This document shows positions 7,101 to 15,138 of a DNA stretch of 58,554 nt, piece after piece. Made by a program: the position numbers and the translations under genes. The notes under the pieces were generated by a model. That model saw only the letters and a program-made list of their open reading frames with translations. It had not been told where the DNA came from and searched no databases. The stretch lies in the NCBI RefSeq assembly GCF_014836415.1, contig NZ_JACSQY010000011.1, forward strand, positions 1-58,554. The letters run 5' to 3'. The DNA is from Sporosarcina gallistercoris. GTDB taxonomy: Bacteria; Bacillota; Bacilli; Bacillales_A; Planococcaceae. Position 1 is the stretch's first letter. The number at the start of each line of letters is the position of its first letter.

Positions 7101-7958
7101 ATGCACACAAGTATAGGTTCCGTTGTTAGAAAGATTCGAAGTGATAAAGCCTACTCTCAGCAATATGTTGTGGATGGAGTCATGACGCAAAGTGCGTATT
7201 CAAAATTCGAGTTGAATAAGACGGATATTACTTTTTCGTCTCTGTCACGAATTCTTGAAAATCTCGAAGTGTCTTTTGAAGAATTCCTATACATTCAAAA
7301 TGAGTTCAAGCATAGTGAAAAGGATGCAATCGTTAAGAAATTCCTTTCAATTTCATACAATAATGAGGAAAAGGTGAAAGAGTTACTAACCATGGCAGTG
7401 AGCTATTTAAAGAAAAAAGACGACCATTTAATTAGCGATATCAAGTCTTTAGCAGAAGCGCTGCTCATTCTCATACATACGGCGGATAAAGAAATGCTTT
7501 TAACAAGTGTATCGAATGTATGGAAAAGGTTGTCCGTCAAAAACCAATTTTACTTTTCAGATCTATACGTGTTAAATGCGATTTTTTACTTTTTTCCACT
7601 GGATACGATGATCGAAATAAAAAAGCTAGCGTTCAAAAGTATTGATCGATATGGAGAGTTTCAAGACATCCAGCGTCTGAAAATAAATTTCTGTGTAAAT
7701 ATTTCACTCATGTTGATAAAAGAAGCCTGTTATGAAGAAGCGTTAAAAGAAATTGAAACTGCAATCATTTACTCAGAAAAACAGAAAGCATATTTGCAAC
7801 GGGCGGTCTGTTACGTACGGAAAGGGATCTGTTTGAGCAGATTAGGTGAAGACGGATTACCATGGTTGCAAAAGGGATTGGAGATTCTGACTGTTCTAGA
7901 GGAACAGGAACTGTTGCAAATGGCAAAAACCGAAATTGAGCTATACGCTGGGTATTGA
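7101..7958 (+). CDS. Rgg/GadR/MutR-family HTH regulator
   Basis: A 285-residue cytoplasmic regulator. An N-terminal XRE-type HTH (about residues 5-62: IGSVVRKIRSDKAYSQQYV...SQSAYSKFE) is followed by about 220 residues of helical repeats, the layout of RRNPP peptide-sensing regulators. Length and the 'YSKFE' recognition-helix end match the Rgg/MutR subgroup. Known members bind imported short hydrophobic peptides and activate a divergent peptide gene and its neighbours. The divergent ORF at 6943-6990 could encode such a peptide. RBS AAAGGAAG is 9 nt before the ATG. The stop codon is followed by the dispersed GGTACCTGGACC motif and a terminator-like repeat. Confidence 0.75.
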   Translation: MHTSIGSVVRKIRSDKAYSQQYVVDGVMTQSAYSKFELNKTDITFSSLSRILENLEVSFEEFLYIQNEFKHSEKDAIVKKFLSISYNNEEKVKELLTMAVSYLKKKDDHLISDIKSLAEALLILIHTADKEMLLTSVSNVWKRLSVKNQFYFSDLYVLNAIFYFFPLDTMIEIKKLAFKSIDRYGEFQDIQRLKINFCVNISLMLIKEACYEEALKEIETAIIYSEKQKAYLQRAVCYVRKGICLSRLGEDGLPWLQKGLEILTVLEEQELLQMAKTEIELYAGY

Positions 7959-7966
7959 CTATGGGT

Positions 7967-7988
7967 AACAGGTACCTGGACCCTACAC
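7967..7988 (+). repeat. Stop-codon-proximal GGTACCTGGACC motif (copy b)
   Basis: AACAGGTACCTGGACCCTACAC begins 8 nt after the rgg-like stop codon and is in the gene's sense direction, like the minus-strand copies after minus-strand genes. Confidence 0.65.
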
Positions 7989-8005
7989 TAAACAGACAAT
8001 TGGCT

Positions 8006-8070
8006 AAGTGAATGAAGGAGAGGACCTTCTAATCGAGCAATCGGTTAGAGAACTTTTCCTTTGCCGACAC
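8006..8070 (+). repeat. Partial third copy of the 245-bp dispersed segment
   Basis: The stretch from GTGAATGAAGGAGAGGACC to CAATCGGTTAGAGAACTTTT matches 9572-9625 and 16470-16522 in order and spacing. It looks like a degenerate terminator-type hairpin followed by a T-rich tract, located after the rgg-like gene. Confidence 0.55.
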
Positions 8071-8118
8071 AACCGTCCCAACTAGCTTTTCAAATAGATC
8101 GTGTATTCCTGGATACAC

Positions 8119-8156
8119 AAGGCGTCCTCATCCAATCGACCGGGTGAGGGCCTTTT
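8119..8156 (+). terminator. Terminator-like hairpin
   Basis: AAGGC-CCTCA pairs with TGAGG-GCCTT around a short bulge and is followed by TTTT. It could terminate transcription from the rgg-like gene. Confidence 0.45.
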
Positions 8157-8279
8157 CTAATTTAGGAGGAAGACCATTGAAACAAACCACTAAACGAACA
8201 CTCGACAGTCCTCGAAACAGCACTCACACATTCGGCACATTCCAAGACTCATCCAGCAAAGCGAGTAGTCATTGTATCC

Positions 8280-8550
8280 TTACGAGTGTTAGAGGAAACA
8301 AGCCTACTATACAACAATTGTTCCATGAAGAGTCAGGAAGATGGCTTCAGTGGGAGAAAGGAACACAGCCATCCAGCAAGGCAATCTGCAGAAACCTGTG
8401 TGAGTCAGGGCCGACTCGAACTCAAAGTAAGCCAGTCAGGGATATACCGCATGCCTGGAAATACATATTAAAGCCGTACTTAAAGTATGGCATGCTGATT
8501 CTTCAGCATCATCGAAGCGGAAGAGGAAGGCTATCGAACACCGAAACAGG
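8280..8550 (+). pseudogene. Decayed copy of the sunset-domain lipoprotein gene
   Basis: Frame +3 of this stretch aligns with the C-terminal half of the intact gene at 18528-19205. MASVGRKE-like and SQGRLELKVSQSGIYRMPGNTY are followed by a stop where the intact gene has TAC (Tyr), then another stop for AAA (Lys), then TGA for TGG (Trp), and finally IEAEEEGYRTPKQ. The Ser-rich linker is deleted. The overlapping 157-codon frame starting at 8144 is only a chance ORF on this relic. The downstream sequence also matches the DNA after the intact copy, so the relic belongs to a segmental duplication with the adjacent winged-helix gene. Confidence 0.7.
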
Positions 8551-8661
8551 AACGGTCCATCCATACAGAATTAGTGCGATTCACCCGTTGTACGGATTTC
8601 GGTTAAAGGGCTTGTAATGGTTAAGGTTCACTAGATGCACTAGATATGCATCACCAATCAC

Positions 8662-9456
8662 TCACAACGGCAGTGTGAATCCATCAACCGAAATGCTATA
8701 TTCTTGGTAAATATCAGAGAACAGCTCGTCTATCATGAGTTGTCGGAGGACTCCTTTGAAGTATCCCGGCAAGCTTCGGATGTTTTTAGTTTTTGTCGCC
8801 ATGACCGTAATATGTGTCGCCCGATAAGCGAGTGTTTCAAAAAGTTCTTCTAGTCCTTTATAGATTTCGAATTTCAGCATCCGTCCAGATAGAACTTTGT
8901 GGATTCCGTAAAATTCACGTGCTTTTGAGTGATCCCCTGTAAATGCAAGTAAGGATTTCATCCTGCCGAAAAGAGTTGTGGATAACTTATCAGACGGAGG
9001 CTGAGACGTCTTTATAGGATCTTTAGGCTTTTGAGATTTAAAGAAAGAAGGTTCGATTCCTGATAATGGTTGAGAAACCTTGTGCTCATCGAGTTCCTGG
9101 CCGGTTGTTCCACTGTCCATTTTCCCCTGGTCAACAACGGGCAAAATAGCATAGATGTTGGCACCGAGACCGCTCATCACAGGTCGCACGTAATGGATGC
9201 GTTCGATGATTTCGAGCTTCTCTAATTTCCGCAGCGCGCGTCTCACTGTGGAGTTTGAAACCCCTAGTTTCGTTTCGATTGTCTGATGTTTCAAATGTGC
9301 AGCCAGGTATTTAACGGAGTAATAGCGAATCATCTCCAGTACGGCGCGGTCTGTCTTATTCATCGCATTCCAGTGGATATCGACATGTTGTTGGGCAGCG
9401 GCGTCCATTTCCTCTGCTTTGGTGAAATTGGCGTAGCGAGATAGATAGTGTGTCAT
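8662..9456 (-). CDS. Winged helix-turn-helix protein
   Basis: A 264-residue soluble protein. Residues about 30-105 form a winged-HTH (NKTDRAVLEMIRYYS ... IETKLGVSNSTVRRALRKLEKLEIIERI, with the typical 'VSNSTVRRALRKLE' recognition helix). A variable charged linker (about 115-165) and a C-terminal helical domain with LFGRMKSLLAFTG and RMLKFEIYKGLEELFETLAYRATH follow. The plan resembles HTH proteins of plasmid or phage origin found in Planococcaceae; the target is unknown. It faces the decayed sunset-domain gene. A remnant of a second copy of its 3' end persists near 19.3-19.4 kb. Confidence 0.6.
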   Translation of the reverse strand: MTHYLSRYANFTKAEEMDAAAQQHVDIHWNAMNKTDRAVLEMIRYYSVKYLAAHLKHQTIETKLGVSNSTVRRALRKLEKLEIIERIHYVRPVMSGLGANIYAILPVVDQGKMDSGTTGQELDEHKVSQPLSGIEPSFFKSQKPKDPIKTSQPPSDKLSTTLFGRMKSLLAFTGDHSKAREFYGIHKVLSGRMLKFEIYKGLEELFETLAYRATHITVMATKTKNIRSLPGYFKGVLRQLMIDELFSDIYQEYSISVDGFTLPL

Positions 9457-9559
9457 GTGTGATCCCCCTTTTTACCTTCTATATAGAAAGAAGTCGGAAG
9501 AAAGTAGACAGACAGTTCACTATTTTTCTTTGAAAAGAGATGCTGGACCTCACTCAATT

Positions 9560-9806
9560 TAGATACTAACCGGATGAATGAGGGAGAATGTCCTCTGATT
9601 GAGAAATCGGTCGGGGGCTTTTTCTGTGCAAACTGTTCCTGCTCATTGTTCAACTCTTTATTAAGAACAGGTACGTGGACGATTCGTAGAAGGGGAGGAG
9701 GTTTGGGGAGTGCATGAATAAAAGGACCAACTCGAAGGCTAGTCCTTTTACTGATTGCTATTTAATTTACAGAATAGCGTATTAATTGTGTGTGGTCCAT
9801 GTACCT
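9560..9806. repeat. 245-bp dispersed segment, copy 1
   Basis: It aligns almost end to end with 16460-16704. In order: GAATGAG-GAGAA-GTCCTCTGA, GAGAAATCGGT, CAAACTGTTCCTGCT-ATTGTTCAACTCTTTATTA, AACAGGTACSTGGACGATT, GAAGGGG, AAAAGGAC-13-GTCCTTTT hairpin, ATTCACRGAATAGYG, then AATTGTGTGTGGTCCAKGTACCT at the stop codon of the next minus-strand gene. The two GTCC/GGTAC blocks are inverted relative to each other, like terminal inverted repeats of a 140-bp element. Confidence 0.65.
9719..9753 (-). terminator. Hairpin terminator after the sigma-factor gene
   Basis: AAAAGGAC and GTCCTTTT form a stem around a 13-nt loop. On the minus strand it is followed by a short U run. It is part of the dispersed 245-bp segment and probably terminates the sigma-factor transcript. 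Confidence 0.55.
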
Positions 9807-10285
9807 CACTCGAGCTGTTTCCGCAACTTCAGCAGAAGGCGTTCTTTCCGTTTCTTGATACCCGGAACGGAAATTCCGAAGTGGGCAGCACAAGTAGCTT
9901 GGGAACAGCGATTTACAAAGAGCATAATCAGCAGTTCGCGTTCCTGTACGGAGAGGTCTCTCACCGCATCTTCCAATCCACCGTAATCGGCTTCGGTTTC
10001 TTGGGGAGTGGTTCCTGCGAATTCCAGAAGGTCGTCTTCTGCCGGCATATGCACGTCACTGAAACGGTTTTCCCGTTTCAGTTCATCGAGCATCGCCCCA
10101 TAAATGGAACGATACGCATAAGGCGTGAAATTCCCTTTTGTTTCATCGAACCGCTGCCATGCTTGCCACAACGCAACTCGCCCCGCTTGGCGGAAGTGTT
10201 CAAAATCCCGATAAATGTTCAATTTCCGCATAACTGCAGATAGCATGGGTGTATATTGTTCGAGTACCTCTTCAAATGATTTCAA
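9806..10285 (-). CDS. Small sigma-70 family RNA polymerase sigma factor
   Basis: A 159-residue sigma factor with only regions 2 and 4. Region 2 spans about residues 20-75 (YRDFEHFRQAGRVALWQAWQRFD ... FTPYAYRSIYGAMLDELKR) and region 4 about 105-158 (DLSVQERELLIMLFVNRCSQATCAAHFGISVPGIKKRKERLL, an HTH). The length and sequence fit the SigH/ECF-like small sigma group rather than housekeeping sigma. There is no adjacent anti-sigma gene. The start is TTG at 10285 with AAAGG about 9 nt upstream. The stop codon abuts the GGTACATGGACCACACACAA repeat. Being next to comK suggests a possible role in competence or stationary-phase regulation; this is conjecture. Confidence 0.75.
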   Translation of the reverse strand: MKSFEEVLEQYTPMLSAVMRKLNIYRDFEHFRQAGRVALWQAWQRFDETKGNFTPYAYRSIYGAMLDELKRENRFSDVHMPAEDDLLEFAGTTPQETEADYGGLEDAVRDLSVQERELLIMLFVNRCSQATCAAHFGISVPGIKKRKERLLLKLRKQLE

Positions 10286-10663
10286 TTCAATCAGCCTTTA
10301 CAGGCCGTGCACGACGCTCGTTTATTCCCTGGGTGACTTCATCATAGAATGGTCGATTAAGAAAAACGAATCGTGGTATTAGTGGTTTGCTGTATACGAA
10401 CTTCGAAGAATGGTAGGAGGGGTTATAAGTTTCGCTTAGTGAATGTGAAAAATTCGATGTTTCGATGCAGGAAAGGAAGAGCTAATGAAGAATTAGGGGT
10501 TGCCGTCGGGATTTTCCTGATGCTACTAGCATTCTAAACACGCAACTAACAATTCGGTTTCCAATTCGACACTAATTTTGGAACCTTAGACAGAGATAGT
10601 CAATAATACGGTAAATACTCCTATATATTACAAATTATCTATTGCTATTTGCATAAGATATTA
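10286..10663. other. Intergenic region between sigma-factor and comK genes (left part)
   Basis: About 380 bp with no gene I can support. The right end becomes strongly AT-rich, consistent with a regulated promoter region for comK. Confidence 0.4.
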
Positions 10664-10669
10664 TATAAT
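10642..10669 (+). promoter_or_regulatory. Candidate comK promoter
   Basis: TTGCTA (10642-10647), a 16-nt spacer, and a perfect TATAAT (10664-10669) within very AT-rich DNA. If used, it gives comK a leader of about 250 nt containing two hairpins. No clear AAAA-N5-TTTT ComK boxes were found. Confidence 0.4.
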
Positions 10670-10761
10670 AAAATTAATTTAGTAAATTCTGTTAATTCAT
10701 CACTAAGGATTGTCTATTATTTTTGATGATAGGCTTGCATAGTATACGGATTTGCTTAGTT

Positions 10762-10887
10762 AAGGGGGTGAGGAGTAGGTGGGGAAATGGGGCACAAAAA
10801 AGCCTTAAGTGAGAATCGGCCGTCGAAAACCAATCACTTAAGGCAGTTCTGCTGGGTGTACCAGCTTATGCTAGTATACCCTTTTTT
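10762..10887 (+). other. Remnant of a type I toxin-antitoxin-like (Fst/holin-like toxin) locus
   Basis: A GGGGGTGAGGAG ribosome-site-like block is followed by ATGGGGCACAAAAAAGCC. Next comes a perfect 11-bp stem (GCCTTAAGTGA, 10802-10812 with 10834-10844). A second hairpin, GGGTGTACCAGC-TTAT-GCTAGTATACCC, then leads into TTTTTT. From memory, this order of hairpins at the 3' end resembles the toxin mRNA/antitoxin overlap of Fst-type 'putative holin-like toxin' loci of Firmicutes. The small hydrophobic toxin ORF that should sit upstream is missing, so it looks like a deleted relic. Moderate-to-low certainty. Confidence 0.3.
10854..10887 (+). terminator. Terminator-like hairpin in the comK leader
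   Basis: A 12-position stem with one G-U and one mismatch, loop TTAT, and six T residues, ending 39 nt before the comK ATG. It must be bypassed by any transcript initiated at the upstream TATAAT. Confidence 0.65.
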
Positions 10888-10926
10888 ACGTGAAAATAAA
10901 GAGAAAATTTCTAAAAAGGGGATAGG

Positions 10927-11478
10927 ATGTTGAAAACTACAAACAAGTACATGATTACAACTGAAACGTGCGTTATTTTTCCTTACTTTAATGAGTGCGG
11001 TCGTTTGCTTTCGATGATTTTGGAAGGGGACCAGATTATAATCGTCGAGAGCACACCTACGAAGATTGTAGACTATAACTTGCGCCTTTCAGGTTCCAGT
11101 TTGAAAGGAGCTATCGATTGTGCGGATGAGATCTTAGGGAGCAGAACGTATCCTCCGGTAGCGATCAGCAAGAAACATGGCATTTACATGGCACCGACTT
11201 ACTCTCCGAAAAATCCGGAATGTGCTTGGGTAGCAATCGAGCATGTGTATGAATACAAGAATAATGAGGACGGCCAAGTAATGGTCGTTTTAAATAACGG
11301 CAGTCGGGTCGTCTTACCCATCAGTTGCACTGTTTTTGAGAATCGATATTTGCGCACGTGCAAGTTGCAGTACAAGATTGAACTGAATACGAATCAGGTC
11401 ATGAAGGTGCGTGAGAAGTACACGCAGTCTTATGTGATCAAGAGAAACGGAAAAGGGGTGAACTACTCAGAAGAGTAA
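10927..11478 (+). CDS. comK: Competence transcription factor ComK
   Basis: A 183-residue DNA-binding activator, the master regulator of late competence (DNA uptake) genes in Bacillales. The sequence is recognisably ComK along its length: ETCVIFPYFNECGRLLSMI near residues 12-32, IVDYNLRLSGSSLKGAIDCA about 47-66, RTYPPVAISKKHGIYMAPT about 73-91 and CAWVAIEHV about 99-107. Length is slightly under the B. subtilis protein. RBS AAAAAGGGG precedes the ATG. Monocistronic, with a long AT-rich leader carrying a terminator-like hairpin and a strong bidirectional terminator downstream shared with pepF. The presence of comK does not prove that the strain is competent. Confidence 0.92.
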   Translation: MLKTTNKYMITTETCVIFPYFNECGRLLSMILEGDQIIIVESTPTKIVDYNLRLSGSSLKGAIDCADEILGSRTYPPVAISKKHGIYMAPTYSPKNPECAWVAIEHVYEYKNNEDGQVMVVLNNGSRVVLPISCTVFENRYLRTCKLQYKIELNTNQVMKVREKYTQSYVIKRNGKGVNYSEE

Positions 11479-11541
11479 ACGTGCTGTGATAACTGGGCTG
11501 GAATAGATGACAGTCCCATTTCGCTGCAAAATCCTTCCATG

Positions 11542-11589
11542 AAAAGCAACAACCGCCCTGTTCATGAGTCCAGGGCGGTTGTTGCTTTT
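11542..11589. terminator. Bidirectional terminator between comK and pepF
   Basis: A perfect 19-bp stem (AAAAGCAACAACCGCCCTG and complement) around a 10-nt loop, with A/T tracts on both flanks, serves the convergent comK and pepF transcripts. Confidence 0.9.
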
Positions 11590-11724
11590 ATACATTTCGG
11601 GATATTCAACATGCATGTCTTCCATCCACTGGGTAGCAAACCGGCAGAAGAGGAGTATCCCCTTAAAGTAACGTTTGTTTGTAGAACGGAAAAGACTTGA
11701 AGCTTTCAACTTGATTCCACAAAT

Positions 11725-13518
11725 TCACTTTTCCGTCAGCTGCATGAATTCATGGACGTCCTCTACGCACAATTGGATGGCTTTCTCCCAAAAGTCCGGC
11801 TTCGTCAAATCGACACCTAAGTGTTTCTCGGCCAAGTCTTCCACCGTCATGCGGCCGGTGTCTTGCAATAAGGCGATATACTCGTCTTCGAAGCCGCTTC
11901 CTTGTTCACGTGCGTGTGCATAGATGCCGAGACTGAATAAGTAACCGAACGTATACGGGAAGTTATAAAAAGGGGTACCCGTTTTGTGGAAGTGCAGTTT
12001 CGATGCCCAGAACATCGGATCGTATTCGTCGAGCGCATTACAGTAGGCTTCTTTTTGAGCGTCGATCATGAGCTGATTGAGCTGGTCGACGGGTATCATC
12101 CCATTTTTCCGTTCTTCGTAAAATCGTGTTTCGAAGAGGAAGCGGGCATGGATGTTCATGAAGAAGGTTACACCCCGGCGCACTTTGTCTTCCAATAAAG
12201 CTATTTTTTCTTCTTCTGACGCAGCTTGTTTCACGGCTGCATCTGCCACGATCATTTCCGCGAACGTCGATGCAGTTTCTGCTACGTTCATGGCATATTT
12301 TTGGTTCATGATGTGCAGATCATTCATGACATGCTGATGGAATCCGTGGCCGAGTTCGTGTGCCAATGTTGCGATATTGGATGCTGATCCAGAAAAGGTC
12401 ATGAAGATGCGTGTCTGTTCTTTGTTCGGAAAGCTCGTACAAAATCCACCTGGGCGTTTTCCAGGTCGATCTTCCGCCTCGATCCAGCGGTTTTCGAACG
12501 CCATCTTTGCAAATTCGGCCATCTTCGGGCTGAACTTCTGGAACTGGCTGATAATGCGGTCGGCACCTTCAGTATAGGACATCTTCGTTTCACTTTTGCC
12601 TAAGGGAGCGCCGATATCATAGATACTCAATTTATCCAAATCGAGTAAGTCGGCTTTCCGATTCAGAAAGTCAACAAACGGCGCTTTGTTCTGCTCAATC
12701 GCTGTCCACATGGCATCGAGCGTCTCTTTTTGCATCCGGTTATTTTCAAGTGGTTCTTTTAAAACGTCGTCCCAGCCACGTTGGCGGTACGTGTGCAGGC
12801 GGAATCCGGCCAAATGGTTCAACGTTTGCCCGAATAGCGAGGCGTTTTTCTGCCATTCCCGATGGATTTTTTCAAACAAATTTTTCCGTACATTGCGGTC
12901 GGGAGTGGACATCTTATTCGATGCCTGCCCAATTGAATACTGTTTCGTCTCCCCGTTTTCTTCTGCGGTCACGTGCATGCTGCCGACAATCGTATCGTAC
13001 ATCTGATTCCAGGCGTGATAGCCATCCACAGCCAAATCATTGATTAGAATTTCTTGCTCCAAGGGCAGCAATTCTTTTGCTTGGAGTCTGGCTTCACTGA
13101 GAGGAAAAGCGATTGCTTTCAATTGCGGCGATCCCAACAGCTGTTCCCAGGATGTGTCATCGATTGCTTTCAGTTTCTGGTCAAGTTTCGTACCAACTGC
13201 TCCCATCTTCGCGCTCAACTCCCCGCGCTTTGCGACCCATACAGCAGCCTCCTCATCATTGACGTCCTGTGCACTCAGACAACTGATGTACGCGTACACG
13301 TCCCGCAACTGTTTTTGGACAGGAGACAGGTTGTCCGTGATGGCAGCCAACGATTCAGCCGTTGCATTCTCCGGATTGAACTGGGTGATCTGCTCGTCCA
13401 TTTGTCCGATTTCTTCAGTCAGCTGTTTCACGGTCTGTTGTAAATCTTCAGAAGTGCTGCCACCTGTAAAGATTTGGTCCAAATCCCATGTCTGGTTATA
13501 TTTTTTGGTGTGCGTCAT
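11725..13518 (-). CDS. pepF: Oligoendopeptidase F (M3 family zinc metallopeptidase)
   Basis: A 597-residue cytoplasmic peptidase that cleaves oligopeptides. The zinc-binding HELGH motif is at about residues 387-391 within TLAHELGHGFHQHVMND, and the third ligand is in the following NVAETASTFAEM helix, typical of M3B PepF. The N-terminal PepF domain is present, and the length is normal for the family. The start ATG has an AAAGGAGAG site upstream. Single gene, convergent with comK; in B. subtilis PepF is known to degrade peptide signals when overproduced. Confidence 0.92.
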   Translation of the reverse strand: MTHTKKYNQTWDLDQIFTGGSTSEDLQQTVKQLTEEIGQMDEQITQFNPENATAESLAAITDNLSPVQKQLRDVYAYISCLSAQDVNDEEAAVWVAKRGELSAKMGAVGTKLDQKLKAIDDTSWEQLLGSPQLKAIAFPLSEARLQAKELLPLEQEILINDLAVDGYHAWNQMYDTIVGSMHVTAEENGETKQYSIGQASNKMSTPDRNVRKNLFEKIHREWQKNASLFGQTLNHLAGFRLHTYRQRGWDDVLKEPLENNRMQKETLDAMWTAIEQNKAPFVDFLNRKADLLDLDKLSIYDIGAPLGKSETKMSYTEGADRIISQFQKFSPKMAEFAKMAFENRWIEAEDRPGKRPGGFCTSFPNKEQTRIFMTFSGSASNIATLAHELGHGFHQHVMNDLHIMNQKYAMNVAETASTFAEMIVADAAVKQAASEEEKIALLEDKVRRGVTFFMNIHARFLFETRFYEERKNGMIPVDQLNQLMIDAQKEAYCNALDEYDPMFWASKLHFHKTGTPFYNFPYTFGYLFSLGIYAHAREQGSGFEDEYIALLQDTGRMTVEDLAEKHLGVDLTKPDFWEKAIQLCVEDVHEFMQLTEK

Positions 13519-13956
13519 CCAATCTCTCCTTTTTGAAAGTATATTCCGAGTATATAGAAAAATTAGATGGAATGCTGAAAGTAAGATTGACGCTTTCCGG
13601 GAGATGGCTAGCTAAGAACGTATACAGGTAACGAGCGGGAGTCTTAAAAGTTACCAATTGAATTACACCTGTATGTTCGAGGATATTATGAAATCCCATT
13701 CAAGAGAGAAAAGAATTTGTACGAGCAGAATGAGCAAAGGAATCTAGAATGGATGTAATAGGTAGTATTTTCTGGAAATATAAAACTTCCTCTTATCTAG
13801 TGATAAAAGACTACGAACTATTTACCTATAATAAGATAAATGGTATACTTCATAGAAAATCACATCTTTACAATCATTGGCTAAATGATTCCATCAAAGG
13901 GCTCATTAAAATACTGGATTTTAAAAACGGGTTACGGTGACAGGAGTGATAGCAGG
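13519..13956. other. Intergenic region between pepF and the GGDEF gene
   Basis: About 440 bp of AT-rich DNA. Open frames of about 60 codons are present, but none has a ribosome site or a recognisable product. It probably holds the divergent promoters. Confidence 0.4.
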
Positions 13957-14940
13957 TTGAAAATAAATCATCTACTGAAACAAGCAATGGTTTTCCTGCG
14001 CCGGCTGACTCCGGAGCGAACGTTAAAGCGTTTGGAAAGTGAAACAACTATTTCAGAACAGCAACAGAATATGCTTGCGATGTTGGACAATTCAAAAGAC
14101 GTGATTTACCACTTCCAAATCAAGCCGGAGTGGAAGTTCATCTACTTAAGTCCCGCAATCGACCTGTGGCTAGGGGAAGGGACGGCAGAAGCGGCAATGA
14201 AGGATCCTTCTGTTCCTTTCCAATTGGTGCATCCGGATGACTTGGCGGAAATGATGGATAAAGTGAGCAACGAAGTCGACTATGGCGACATGCTCATCCA
14301 GCGATGGAAGGACCAGGACGGGATCTACCACTGGTTTGAAGAACGCATCACACCCATCTATGAAAATGACGAACTGGTCGCACTGCAAGGCGTTACTCGC
14401 AACATCGATGAGCGGATGGAGCAACAACGGCGACTTGAATACCAGGCGAATTATGATGCGTTGACAGATATCCATAACCGGGCGTTTTTCAATGAAATAA
14501 TCGAGCAGCTGAACGTGGAAGTTTCGACGCCGGCGGGTATGATTCTATGTGATGTGGATCGATTGAAAATGGTCAACGATCAGTTCGGCCATGAAGCTGG
14601 TGACGAACTGTTGAAACGTGTGGCCCGTTATTTGACGCGATTCAGCGATCACGATACAACGATTGCCCGTATTGGCGGAGATGAATTCATCATCCTGATA
14701 ACTGGCGAAAATGCACACCATCACCTGCAGGAACTGGACGAAGTGATGGCCAAAGAGCTGGAAGATTACAATGGGATTCATCCCGAAGAGGAAATTCACC
14801 TGTCGATCGGCAGTGCGTACACTGGGAATTCCATCGGCTGCATGTCGCAACTGTTCAGACAGGCGGATGCGGAAATGTATCGGAATAAGGCGGAGAAACG
14901 GCAGAAGCGTATTGACAGGAACCGAAGTGTACCGGTGTGA
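13957..14940 (+). CDS. PAS-GGDEF diguanylate cyclase
   Basis: A 327-residue soluble protein, probably making the second messenger cyclic di-GMP from two GTP. A PAS domain spans about residues 40-155 (DVIYHFQIKPEWKFIYLSP ... WFEERITPIYENDELVALQGVTRNI). A GGDEF domain spans about 170-320 with NYDALTDIHNRAFF, CDVDRLKMVNDQFGHEAGDELL and an intact GGDEF active-site motif near residue 241. No membrane segments, so it senses something cytoplasmic. Start chosen as TTG 13957 because AGGAG lies 10 nt upstream; the longer ATG frame from 13885 has no ribosome site. A strong terminator follows. Confidence 0.85.
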   Translation: MKINHLLKQAMVFLRRLTPERTLKRLESETTISEQQQNMLAMLDNSKDVIYHFQIKPEWKFIYLSPAIDLWLGEGTAEAAMKDPSVPFQLVHPDDLAEMMDKVSNEVDYGDMLIQRWKDQDGIYHWFEERITPIYENDELVALQGVTRNIDERMEQQRRLEYQANYDALTDIHNRAFFNEIIEQLNVEVSTPAGMILCDVDRLKMVNDQFGHEAGDELLKRVARYLTRFSDHDTTIARIGGDEFIILITGENAHHHLQELDEVMAKELEDYNGIHPEEEIHLSIGSAYTGNSIGCMSQLFRQADAEMYRNKAEKRQKRIDRNRSVPV

Positions 14941-14971
14941 AGTACCGGTGTGTCACACAATACAACACAAG

Positions 14972-15005
14972 AAACCCCAACATCAAGATACTGGTGTTGG
15001 GGTTT
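14972..15005 (+). terminator. Terminator after the GGDEF gene
   Basis: AAACCCCAACA and TGTTGGGGTTT form a stem with a 12-nt loop, 32 nt after the stop codon. Confidence 0.75.
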
Positions 15006-15107
15006 GTGCTTCACTAATATGATTGGGTGATGTGAGAAAGAATGTCTGTGCGCGGTTTCGTTCTTCTAGATGCGTGCGCGCTAAATGATGGATGCAACTT
15101 CATTGGC

Positions 15108-15138
15108 TGAATTGTATGAGGTCCAGGTATCTCACTCA
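15108..15138 (-). repeat. Stop-codon-proximal GGTACCTGGACC motif (copy c)
   Basis: In the sense of the Fic gene: TGA stop, GTGA, then GATACCTGGACCTCATACAA. A slightly diverged copy directly at the 3' end of the gene. Confidence 0.6.

Noticed and set aside
8144..8617. 157-codon ORF
   Set aside because: It runs in a different frame across a decayed sunset-domain gene and has no recognisable product; the relic frame explains the sequence better.
9453..9653. 66-codon minus-strand ORF upstream of the winged-HTH gene
   Set aside because: It lies on the 245-bp dispersed segment, overlaps the HTH start by 4 bp without a clear ribosome site, and has no recognisable features.
10787..10933. 48-codon ORF beginning MGHKKALS in the comK leader
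   Set aside because: It reads through two hairpins and a terminator. It more likely arises from the end of a deleted toxin-type gene than from a functional coding region.
11467..11709. 80-codon minus-strand ORF between comK and pepF
   Set aside because: It spans the bidirectional terminator and has no ribosome site.
13749..13940. 63-codon ORF upstream of the GGDEF gene
   Set aside because: No ribosome site, no recognisable domain, and it overlaps the upstream frame of the GGDEF gene.
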